A program made the translations under genes and the position numbers. Below the pieces are notes generated by a model that was not told where the DNA came from, did no database searches, and saw only the letters and a program-made list of their open reading frames with translations. A DNA stretch of 13,889 nucleotides from Kiritimatiellia bacterium (GTDB lineage: Bacteria; Verrucomicrobiota; Kiritimatiellia; RFP12; UBA1067). Numbering within the stretch: position 1 is the stretch's first letter; every line of letters begins with the position of its first letter. Location of the stretch: positions 1-13,889 of the forward strand of contig JAQVQN010000017.1 in NCBI GenBank assembly GCA_028701555.1. Reading direction: 5' to 3'. This document shows positions 7,520 through 13,889 of this stretch, piece after piece.

Positions 7520-7538
7520 CGCACGGCAAAGACGTGCG
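7520..7538 (-). promoter_or_regulatory. Leader hairpin before the TonB receptor start
   Basis: CGCACG and CGTGCG form a perfect 6-bp stem with a 7-base loop. In the leftward transcript the stem ends 11 bases before the ATG, and the intervening sequence is TTTAAAAAAAC with no ribosome site. It could control initiation or stability. As an alternative, on the opposite strand no gene ends here, so a terminator role is unlikely. Confidence 0.45.
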
Positions 7539-7586
7539 GTTCAAACAATCGAATTAAACGCATTCAAGCCCTTGCTGATGATGTTA

Positions 7587-7616
7587 TGGACTGGCGAGGG
7601 GTGTGAGTGCTATAAT
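7587..7616 (+). promoter_or_regulatory. Extended -10 promoter for the oxidoreductase gene
   Basis: TATAAT (7611-7616) is a perfect -10 box preceded by TGC, giving an extended -10. TGGACT (7587-7592) is a fair -35 box at 18-base spacing. Transcription would start near 7622, giving a leader of about 37 bases before the ATG at 7660. Confidence 0.65.
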
Positions 7617-7622
7617 TTCACA
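7602..7622. promoter_or_regulatory. Operator-like inverted repeat TGTGA-N11-TCACA
   Basis: TGTGA (7602-7606) and TCACA (7618-7622) are exact inverted copies, 11 bases apart, and enclose the rightward -10 box. The half-sites equal those of CRP, but CRP spacing is 6, so a CRP site is not claimed. The placement would suit a repressor. Confidence 0.35.
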
Positions 7623-7650
7623 TTATTAAATCGATGAAGGTTTTTTACAA
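7622..7650 (-). promoter_or_regulatory. Candidate leftward promoter for the TonB receptor
   Basis: Read leftward, TTGTAA (7650-7645) and AATAAT (7627-7622) are spaced 17 bases apart. If used, the transcript would start near 7615 and carry a leader of about 105 bases with the hairpin at 7520-7538. It would overlap the oxidoreductase promoter. Match quality is moderate. Confidence 0.3.
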
Positions 7651-7659
7651 GGGGACCAA

Positions 7660-9060
7660 ATGCAAAAGATCAAAATTACACGTCGTAACTTTCTGGCCAG
7701 CTCTGGCTCGCTGATCGCCATGCCGGCCATAATCTCTTCCGGATGCCTCGGCCCGCGCAAGGGCTGCGCCGCCACCCGTCCCGCACCGTCGCAGCGCCTG
7801 AACGTGGGCTTTATCGGCTACGGTACCATGGCGCACGACAACATCGGCAACTTTCTCAACAATGATAACGTGCAGGTGGTCTCGGTTTGCGACTGCAACA
7901 AGGAGTCCGGGCTGTACGGCTACCGGGCCGAGCGCCAGGGAGGACGCGAGCCCGCCCGTCGACGCGTGAACGAGTTCTACGCCAAGAAGCTCGACAAGCC
8001 GGATTACAGCGGATGCAATGTTTATGAGGACTTCCGCGAGATGCTGGACAAGGACGAGCTAGATGCGGTGGTTATCAGTACGCCGGACCACTGGCACGGC
8101 ATACAGGCGGTCTGGGCGGCGCGCAAGGGCAAGCACATATACGGTCAGAAGCCGATGTCGCTGTGCATAGCCGAAGGACGCCGCATGGCGGACGAGGTTA
8201 AAAAGGCCGGAGTCACCTTCCAGGTCGGCTCGCAGCAGCGCTCGGACAACTATTTCCGCATGGCCTGCGAGTTTATCCGCAACGGTCGCCTCGGCAAGCT
8301 GCAGCGCATAGAGGTAGGCCTGCCCGGCGGCCACAGCCTCTTCGGCAAGACCGGCGCTGACGCGAGTCTAGAACCCCTGCCGCAGCCGCCGCCGCACGTT
8401 GATTTCGACATGTGGCTCGGCCCGGCCAAGCAGCGCCCGTTTATCCCCGGCCTGCATAACCCGCTTTCCTGGCGTGCGAACCTTGACTACTCCGGCGGCA
8501 TGATCACGGACTGGGGCGCGCACCACCTCGACATCGTGCAGTGGGCGCTGGGCATGGACAATTCCGGACCGGTGGCGATCGAGAACCTTGAGAGCGACCT
8601 GCCGTCGCCGGACGCGATCTTCAACACCGCCGGGAACTACAGCTTTGAAGTGGTCTACGCCGACGAAACCCGCGTCTTCGTCTCGAACAAGAACCCCAAC
8701 GGTGTGCGCTTCATCGGCGAGGGCGGCAAGGAGATCTTCGTGACGCGCGGCAAGCTGGAGATGAAACCGGAAGAGCTGATCCGCGAGAAGATACAGGAGA
8801 GCGAGATCAACCTGTACAAGAGCGGGCAGCACGAACGCAACTTCATCGATTGCATTTACAGCGGCGAGCCCACTATCACCACCTGCGAGATCGGTCACCG
8901 CTCGATCACCATCGCGCATCTGGCCAACATCGGCCTACGTTTAGGCCGCGCGAAGGTGAGCTGGGACTCCAAGCAGGAGCGTTTCGTGAATGACCGCGAC
9001 GCCAACAAGCTGCTGTCCGCGCCGCTGCGCGGCCATTGGAACCTCAATCCCAAGGTGTGA
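7660..9060 (+). CDS. Tat-exported Gfo/Idh/MocA-family oxidoreductase
   Basis: This 466-residue NAD(P)-dependent sugar-type dehydrogenase family member has a twin-arginine signal: T-R-R-N-F-L at 7-12, then a hydrophobic stretch to about 28. That implies folded export to the periplasm, as is common in this family in PVC-group bacteria. The Rossmann motif is GFIGYG (50-55). STPDHWHG (140-147) and YGQKPMSL (161-168) follow, the latter holding the conserved lysine K164. The C-terminal substrate domain contains GGMITDWGAHHLD (279-291), with the expected histidines. The usual EKP motif reads QKP here. A cysteine at 29 after ISSG could hint at lipid attachment, but the lipobox is imperfect. AAGGGGA (7649-7655) supports the start. 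The substrate is unknown. It diverges from the TonB receptor and converges on tyrA with only 10 bp between the stops. Confidence 0.93.
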   Translation: MQKIKITRRNFLASSGSLIAMPAIISSGCLGPRKGCAATRPAPSQRLNVGFIGYGTMAHDNIGNFLNNDNVQVVSVCDCNKESGLYGYRAERQGGREPARRRVNEFYAKKLDKPDYSGCNVYEDFREMLDKDELDAVVISTPDHWHGIQAVWAARKGKHIYGQKPMSLCIAEGRRMADEVKKAGVTFQVGSQQRSDNYFRMACEFIRNGRLGKLQRIEVGLPGGHSLFGKTGADASLEPLPQPPPHVDFDMWLGPAKQRPFIPGLHNPLSWRANLDYSGGMITDWGAHHLDIVQWALGMDNSGPVAIENLESDLPSPDAIFNTAGNYSFEVVYADETRVFVSNKNPNGVRFIGEGGKEIFVTRGKLEMKPEELIREKIQESEINLYKSGQHERNFIDCIYSGEPTITTCEIGHRSITIAHLANIGLRLGRAKVSWDSKQERFVNDRDANKLLSAPLRGHWNLNPKV

Positions 9061-9070
9061 GGACTTCACG

Positions 9071-9910
9071 TCAGAGCAGATCTCGGATCTGGTTGGCTTC
9101 GCGTATCAGCGTATCCAGCCGACGGTAGTCTTCGGCTTCCAGACAGGTCTTGAAGACCTGCAGACACTCGGAGAATGCCTCGATCGAATGTAGCACCTGT
9201 TCGCGGTTGTGGCGGAAGATCGGCACCCACATCTCCGGCGAGCTTTTGGCTAGGCGCACGGTCGAGGCGAAGCCGCCGCCGGCCAGGCGCGGTACGGCGT
9301 ATCCTGCCTTCTCTTCGGTCTGCACCGCCAGCGAAAGCGCGTAGGCCGCGACATGCGACAGGTGCGAGACATACGCCGCGTGTCGGTCGTGCTGGTCGGC
9401 GGTCATAAACTCGAACTTCATGCCGACGGCGTGGAAGATCTCAAGCGCGGTCTTGCATGCGTCCGGCGCGCTGGCGTCCAGATCGCAGAGCAGGACCGTC
9501 TTGCCCCGGAACAAATCTTCGAGCGCGGCGTCCGGTCCGGCGTTCTCCGTGCCGGCCATTGGGTGAGCAGCCACATAGCGTGCGCGATTAGCGTGACCGC
9601 GTACAGTCTCGACGATCCTGAGTTTGGCTGAGCCCATATCTATCACCGTCTGATCCGGGCGCACTGTCTCCAAAATCACGGGCAAGATGGCTTCGATGGC
9701 ATCGACCGGAGTGGCCAGCAGCAGCACGTCGCTTTCCCGCATAGCTTCGAACAGCGGCACGATACGGTCGACCAGTTGCAGTTCCAGTGCGCGGCGCGCG
9801 TGTTCCGGCGAAGTCTCAACCCCCAGCAGCCCGTCAGCCAAACCCGCCTTGCGCAGGTCTTTTGCGAACGAGCCTCCGATCAGACCCAGACCGACGATTG
9901 ATATCATCAT
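9071..9910 (-). CDS. tyrA: Prephenate dehydrogenase
   Basis: This 279-residue enzyme oxidatively decarboxylates prephenate to 4-hydroxyphenylpyruvate with NAD(P)+ in tyrosine biosynthesis, in the cytoplasm. The motifs are an N-terminal GLGLIGGS dinucleotide-binding loop (7-14), DMGSAK (91-96), HPMAGTENAGP (116-126, catalytic-region histidine), DQHDRHAAYVSHLSH (172-186) and GGGFASTVRLAKSSPEMW (211-228). All are typical of the family. There is no fused chorismate mutase and no C-terminal ACT domain, so it is a short monofunctional form. The start is one of two adjacent ATGs; AGGTG lies about nine bases upstream. It begins 14 bp after the metallopeptidase stop, so the two are probably cotranscribed. 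No functional link between them is apparent. Cyclohexadienyl (arogenate) specificity cannot be ruled out. Confidence 0.95.
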   Translation of the reverse strand: MMISIVGLGLIGGSFAKDLRKAGLADGLLGVETSPEHARRALELQLVDRIVPLFEAMRESDVLLLATPVDAIEAILPVILETVRPDQTVIDMGSAKLRIVETVRGHANRARYVAAHPMAGTENAGPDAALEDLFRGKTVLLCDLDASAPDACKTALEIFHAVGMKFEFMTADQHDRHAAYVSHLSHVAAYALSLAVQTEEKAGYAVPRLAGGGFASTVRLAKSSPEMWVPIFRHNREQVLHSIEAFSECLQVFKTCLEAEDYRRLDTLIREANQIRDLL

Positions 9911-9924
9911 GTGTCTAACACCTG

Positions 9925-11589
9925 TTATTCCGTTTTGGCGAAAAGGTCAAAGCGACGGGCGGCATTTCTGCCGCGCCGCCAAAAGTCCGTGAAATCTTTC
10001 TGGAAACGCGGCATATCAACACCTTCAAAAGCGGCTGCCGTGGCGGCGGCGGCGTCTTTGGTGTCAGACAAATTTTTCAGATACTTATCCAGGATACCAG
10101 CGTAGCTGTCCAGTTTCCCGGCGGGAACTCCTTTGTGCAGGAAGTAGATCAGCGCCCAAGCGGTAGTGTAGTTAAGAGATCGCTGCTGCTCTGAGCCCAT
10201 ATAGAACTCGTTATACCCGAAATTCAAAAGTTTTGGGATCAGGGCCACGGCTGCGTCGAAATTTTGTCCCAAGTGGCTGACTCTGGAGTTCTCGGGGATC
10301 TCGACATGGCCACGGCTATCAATCTGGGCGGTCTCAAAGAAACAGGCGTGGCCCTCGTTGTACCAAACTGCATTCTCGGTCTTGTCCGTGGCGTAAAAAA
10401 GATATTGGTGAAAACCTTCATGCATGATGATGCTCATGGTCTCCTTGCGGTCTTTGCCTTGAGAAAGGACGACCAGCTCGCGCCTCATCGGCGACCATAG
10501 CCCAATGCTCCACTCATGGGTCTTTCCAACATACTGCCTATAAGCCTCCGGCTCTTCATAGATGCGCACGACACTGACGTCAATTTCTGCTTTAAAGGGC
10601 GGTATCAGGCGCGTGAAGGCATTGCGCAGGGCCGGCATGGTTTTCTGCAGCTCACGTACCAGCGTCTTGCCAGCAGCGCTGCGGATGTCCGAGAGAAAGA
10701 TATATTCCGGGGTCTCGGCATACCACCACCCCTTCATGTTGGCGATGCTTTTACGCGCAGCCGCGCGGCTGGGGTGCTGCGGAAGGTCCTCCGAAGCCCC
10801 CGCCGAAGGTGCCGCAGTAAGTTTGTGTGATGTGGCGGCTGCGGCAGTTGCCAAATCGGACTGCGGCAGGGCTGACACATTGGCGAGAAAATGGGTTTCG
10901 AAATCCTTGCGTGTCTTGCTTTTCAGGGTGCCGTCGTTGATCTTGACCACGGCGCAGAACCAGTCTGAAGGCGCGCTCTTGCCGTCTGGCATGCGGGTCT
11001 TAACGCGAAATGCGTAAACTAGGGTGGCGGACTCTTCGACCGGAAAGAATAACGCGTGGGTTAAGTTGAATCCTGTGCGCAGACTTTCCGGCTGTTGCGG
11101 CTCGCATCCTGAAAAAGCTTTGAGCCAAGCCGAGAGGGATGCGGAGTTTTCAGGATCAAACTCCGTGGCAGGATCAGCTAAGGCCACATCGAAGTCATCG
11201 CGCGCCACATGTCGGGTTGCAGACTCTACTTGAGGCAACAGGCGTGTGGCGCGGCCCAGAGCCAGCACATTACCCGCGTTATCGCGCCATTGCCCGGCAT
11301 GCTGCGTGGCATACCAAAGCTCGTGCGCGTCAAAGAGGTCTTTCTTGTAACTCTCGCTGTCGCGGTTAAAGGTGTAGCTGTAGGTCTTATGCGGCGGCAG
11401 CGGTTCTGGCGCAGACCCTCCGAGCACCCGCATACGCAAGCCGATTGCAGGATAATTTTTGTCAGCGCGAAATGAGGGCGCGGCCAATACTGGCAGAAGC
11501 TTCAGCGCCACTAAGAATGCCAACAGGAACGTGCGGAGATGACGCGCCGCGCATCTGCCTGTTCGAGAGTTGTCAGTTTTTTCCGTCAT
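9925..11589 (-). CDS. Secreted HExxH metallopeptidase-like protein (DUF1570-like)
   Basis: This 554-residue protein has an N-terminal signal or anchor: a basic start, then hydrophobic residues 20-37 ending LAAP. The middle (about 45-280) is not recognised. The C-terminal third looks like a gluzincin peptidase: HEGFH (390-394) supplies two zinc-ligand histidines and the catalytic glutamate. NEGHACFFE (411-419) supplies the probable third ligand, and YTTAWALIYFL (474-484) matches the YxxSWxLxxFL pattern I recall from DUF1570 proteins. It probably acts in the periplasm or envelope; no peptidase substrate is known. The ATG at 11589 has only a weak ribosome site (CAGGT, 10 bases upstream). tyrA follows after 14 bp. 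The motif set is complete, so it is likely active, but catalysis is inference. Confidence 0.8.
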   Translation of the reverse strand: MTEKTDNSRTGRCAARHLRTFLLAFLVALKLLPVLAAPSFRADKNYPAIGLRMRVLGGSAPEPLPPHKTYSYTFNRDSESYKKDLFDAHELWYATQHAGQWRDNAGNVLALGRATRLLPQVESATRHVARDDFDVALADPATEFDPENSASLSAWLKAFSGCEPQQPESLRTGFNLTHALFFPVEESATLVYAFRVKTRMPDGKSAPSDWFCAVVKINDGTLKSKTRKDFETHFLANVSALPQSDLATAAAATSHKLTAAPSAGASEDLPQHPSRAAARKSIANMKGWWYAETPEYIFLSDIRSAAGKTLVRELQKTMPALRNAFTRLIPPFKAEIDVSVVRIYEEPEAYRQYVGKTHEWSIGLWSPMRRELVVLSQGKDRKETMSIIMHEGFHQYLFYATDKTENAVWYNEGHACFFETAQIDSRGHVEIPENSRVSHLGQNFDAAVALIPKLLNFGYNEFYMGSEQQRSLNYTTAWALIYFLHKGVPAGKLDSYAGILDKYLKNLSDTKDAAAATAAAFEGVDMPRFQKDFTDFWRRGRNAARRFDLFAKTE

Positions 11590-11673
11590 TCCGGTTGTAC
11601 CTGATTCTTTAAAAAGATATTTTCTGATCAGTCTTACCTTTTATTCGCTATGCTTTGAATTCCGGCTATAGAT

Positions 11674-11703
11674 ATCCGTGTTAATCACTGTCTATCCGTG
11701 GTT
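11674..11703. repeat. Three-unit 10-bp-period repeat (ATCCGTG type)
   Basis: Three head-to-tail units of exactly 10 bp begin at 11674, 11684 and 11694: ATCCGTGTTA, ATCACTGTCT and ATCCGTGGTT. Units 1 and 3 share ATCCGTG; unit 2 is degenerate. The series ends in the characteristic GTGGTT. It sits between the cotransporter stop and the metallopeptidase start. I recall similar ATCCGTG or ATCTGTG series between genes of many unrelated bacteria, of unknown role; that recollection is unverified. Confidence 0.65.
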
Positions 11704-11721
11704 TTGACTTTATGCTGTTGC

Positions 11722-11759
11722 GGCCGAAGCATCGGGAAACTCAGCTCGCGGCTTCGGTC
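11722..11759 (-). other. Inverted repeat spanning the cotransporter stop codon
   Basis: CCGAAGC (11724-11730) and GCTTCGG (11751-11757) are exact inverted copies with a 20-base loop, extendable by one G-U and one G-C pair. In the leftward transcript the stem brackets the stop codon (11741-11743). No T run follows, so an intrinsic terminator is doubtful; it may be a 3'-end structure. Confidence 0.35.
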
Positions 11760-13889
11760 AAAAGGTCTGAGCGTTGAGCGATGTTCTCAAGGTGGCGCAC
11801 AATGTTGTCGACCGCGCCTACTACCTCGACATAGACCAGACCGCGCTCGGGAGTGCAGAGCCCTTTCTGCAAACGGTCAACATGGTTTTGCATAGACTTG
11901 TGCGCCAACTCTTCCAGATCATTGACTACCACTTCCACCGCTTTGGCCAGCAGTCGGCCGTCTTGCAGGCTTTCGCGGGTGAGGTCAGCAATAATCGTGG
12001 CTTTTTCCATCAGCACGTCCAGCTCCTTGCGGGCGGTTTCAGAGAGCCGGGTTGAAACCGAAGCCTGCGAAGACGAACGCTTGGCGATTAACAAAGCCAA
12101 ATCAGAGATGCGTTCGGCATCATTGACGCAGTGCATCAGCACCGGTATGGCGGCAGCCTGCTGCTCCGAAAGCTCCTTACGGGCGAGCTGAACCAGATAG
12201 TCCATAATGGACCCTTGGCACTCATCGACCTGATCCTCAATCTTTTGGATAGCGTTTATGTCTGCGGGGGCGCCCTCCTTATAGCCGCGCAGAGCCACGG
12301 CTGCGGCGTTCCAGGCGGTCTCGGTCATATCGCCGAGCGCGCGCATGGCGCAGAATAGCGCAAGTGGAGGTGTGTTGAGCAGGTTCATTTCCAGATGCAC
12401 GGTACGGGAGGTAACTTTTTTGCCGGGCAGGATATGCTCGCAGATCCAGGCCAGAATGCCTATGAAGGGGGTCATCAGCAAGACATTGGTGACATTAAAG
12501 AGCGTGTGCGCCATAGCCACATGGCGGCCGATATTCTCGCCGATGAAAACGTTGCCGGAGGTCACGTTATTAACTAGGAATAAAAAACACGGAATGTTTT
12601 CTGTATGCACATAAAATGTCAGAATCAGAACAGTTGAGCCGAGAATATTGAACATGGAATGCGCCATAGCCGTCTGCCGGGCGGTGCGGTTGGCGTTGAT
12701 AGATGCCAGCATCGCCGTGATGGTGGTGCCGATGTTGTCGCCGAGCACGATCGGTATGGCTGTCCAGATCGAGATCAGCCCGCTGTTGGCCAGGGCGATA
12801 GTTAAGCCGATCGTGGCGGAGCTGCTCTGCACCAGGATTGTCAGGGCCGTGCCGATACCGACGGCACCCAAGACCGATCCAAGCGGCATGTTCTCGCCGA
12901 CGGCCGCAGGTGTGCAGTCGAAAGTGTGGAAGAACTGGACAAAGGATGGGAAAGCGCTGACAGCCTTGAGTTCATTAGACATCAGCGTCATGCCAAAAAA
13001 CAGCAAACCGAACCCGAGGATCGAGCGCGCGACGCCCTGCAGCATGCCCTTGCGTGTGACTATCAGCAAGATCACGCCCAGTATGGTAGCTGGCAGCGCC
13101 AGGCCGTCTAGCTTGAAGGAAACCATCTGCCCCGTTATAGTTGTTCCGATGTTGGCGCCGAAGACCACGCCAATGGCCTGCCGCAAGGTCAGCAGTCCGG
13201 CATTTACGAAGCCGACGGTCATGACCGTGGTAGCGCTGGAAGACTGCACAAGGGCTGTCACAAAAGTTCCGGCCATGATCGCGGTGACGCGGTTGCGGGT
13301 GATGTACGCCAGCGCGGTCTTCATCTTGTTGCCAGCCACCTGCTGCAAACCTTCACTCATCAGCGTCATGCCGAAAATGAATATTGCCAGGCCGCCAAGC
13401 ACCGCGATGATAATCCCCGTGGCGCAAATCGCGATCGACTCTCCAAAGAACGGCCGGGTGAATAAGCCGCGCTTCGGGTCGGACACCTCAACGCGGATCT
13501 CATAACGCCCGGTGGCGCTGGGGTCGGTTTTCAGGCCGACCTCGGCCACGCCGTCCGCATCGGTAAGCGTCATGTTCTTGGTCAGGCGCCCGGCTTTACC
13601 AGGCTGGCGTGAAAGCGTGAAAAAGACCGGCGCGCCCGACAGCGGCTCTAACCCCGGGCCAGCCAGTTTAACCCGGAACGGTTTTAATAGAGTGTCGCCC
13701 GCCGCAACCTCTTGGCGGTCGTTCTCTATAGTGACGCCAACAACGAAACGCAGGCGCTTACGGATTTCCGGATTATCAGCGCAAAAAACATCTAGGTACT
13801 GGTCGCCTAGTGATGTGCCTAGCTTAACGCTGAACTCGAAATTGCCGCCGGCATCGGTAATGCCTTCCGCAGGCGTGACTTGCAGGCCG
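11741..13889 (-). CDS. Na+/phosphate cotransporter with N-terminal Ig-like domains and C-terminal PhoU domain (partial)
   Basis: The frame is open to the window edge, so the 5' end is missing; 715 residues are visible. The first methionine inside (at 13573) is internal. The first ~140 visible residues form about one and a half bacterial Ig-like (Big-1 type) units, with repeated TDAxG...V signatures (GITDAGGNFEFSV; LTDADGVAEVGL) and VGVTIEND between. A Na/Pi cotransporter (NptA/PNaS) domain follows, with two QSSSAT repeats (VQSSSATTV; VQSSSATIG), each followed by a GxNIGTT or GDNIGTT segment, the family's inverted-repeat core. The C-terminal ~220 residues are helical and PhoU-like (IEDQVDECQG, HCVNDAERISDLA). 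The protein should sit in the inner membrane, importing phosphate with sodium, with the Ig part outside and PhoU inside. The Ig fusion is uncommon for the family. A paralogous solute cannot be excluded. Confidence 0.9.
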   Translation of the reverse strand, partial: GLQVTPAEGITDAGGNFEFSVKLGTSLGDQYLDVFCADNPEIRKRLRFVVGVTIENDRQEVAAGDTLLKPFRVKLAGPGLEPLSGAPVFFTLSRQPGKAGRLTKNMTLTDADGVAEVGLKTDPSATGRYEIRVEVSDPKRGLFTRPFFGESIAICATGIIIAVLGGLAIFIFGMTLMSEGLQQVAGNKMKTALAYITRNRVTAIMAGTFVTALVQSSSATTVMTVGFVNAGLLTLRQAIGVVFGANIGTTITGQMVSFKLDGLALPATILGVILLIVTRKGMLQGVARSILGFGLLFFGMTLMSNELKAVSAFPSFVQFFHTFDCTPAAVGENMPLGSVLGAVGIGTALTILVQSSSATIGLTIALANSGLISIWTAIPIVLGDNIGTTITAMLASINANRTARQTAMAHSMFNILGSTVLILTFYVHTENIPCFLFLVNNVTSGNVFIGENIGRHVAMAHTLFNVTNVLLMTPFIGILAWICEHILPGKKVTSRTVHLEMNLLNTPPLALFCAMRALGDMTETAWNAAAVALRGYKEGAPADINAIQKIEDQVDECQGSIMDYLVQLARKELSEQQAAAIPVLMHCVNDAERISDLALLIAKRSSSQASVSTRLSETARKELDVLMEKATIIADLTRESLQDGRLLAKAVEVVVNDLEELAHKSMQNHVDRLQKGLCTPERGLVYVEVVGAVDNIVRHLENIAQRSDLLTEAAS

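Noticed and set aside
7509..7659. Cobalamin riboswitch in the TonB receptor leader
   Set aside because: Size and context invited the idea, but no B12 box or multi-stem core can be seen.
12648..13505. Rightward 285-residue ORF opposite the cotransporter
   Set aside because: It is an antisense shadow: the leftward frame carries clear QSSSAT and PhoU-like motifs, while this frame has none.

Overview
The window reads as a chromosomal piece of a Gram-negative, moderately GC-rich bacterium. A TonB-dependent outer-membrane receptor requires an outer membrane. The style of several proteins (a Tat-exported Gfo/Idh/MocA oxidoreductase, a kelch/mutarotase domain fused to a sodium:solute symporter, a DUF1570-like secreted metallopeptidase) suggests the Planctomycetota-Verrucomicrobiota-Kiritimatiellota-Lentisphaerota group. 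This taxonomic guess is inference from protein style, not from a marker gene. The window is densely coding; no insertion sequence, CRISPR array, prophage or plasmid signature was seen.

Layout, left to right. (1) tRNA-Ala(CGC) with encoded CCA and a probable terminator. (2) Rightward genes: a TatD-like amidohydrolase resembling EboB, then a tight pair of an N-acetylneuraminate lyase-type aldolase and a kelch-SSS transporter fusion two bases apart. The pair looks like a compact sialic-acid uptake and cleavage unit. (3) A structured intergenic stretch, then two very small lysine-rich genes (33 and 37 codons), each with an excellent Shine-Dalgarno. (4) A leftward TonB-dependent receptor and a rightward Tat-exported Gfo/Idh/MocA oxidoreductase, diverging from a 151-bp spacer that holds apparently overlapping promoters, an operator-like inverted repeat and a leader hairpin. 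(5) A leftward pair: a secreted HExxH metallopeptidase followed 14 bp later by prephenate dehydrogenase (tyrA). (6) A leftward Na+/phosphate cotransporter-PhoU protein whose reading frame stays open to the window edge and carries bacterial Ig-like domains before the membrane part.

Functionally the window mixes nutrient capture (sialic acid, a TonB substrate, phosphate), a periplasmic sugar-type oxidoreductase and housekeeping genes (tRNA, tyrA). I found no clear multi-gene defence or otherwise new system. The best candidates for undescribed biology are the two small basic proteins, the Ig-like/NptA/PhoU architecture, the compact 10-bp-period intergenic repeat before the metallopeptidase, and the divergent control region at 7509-7659.
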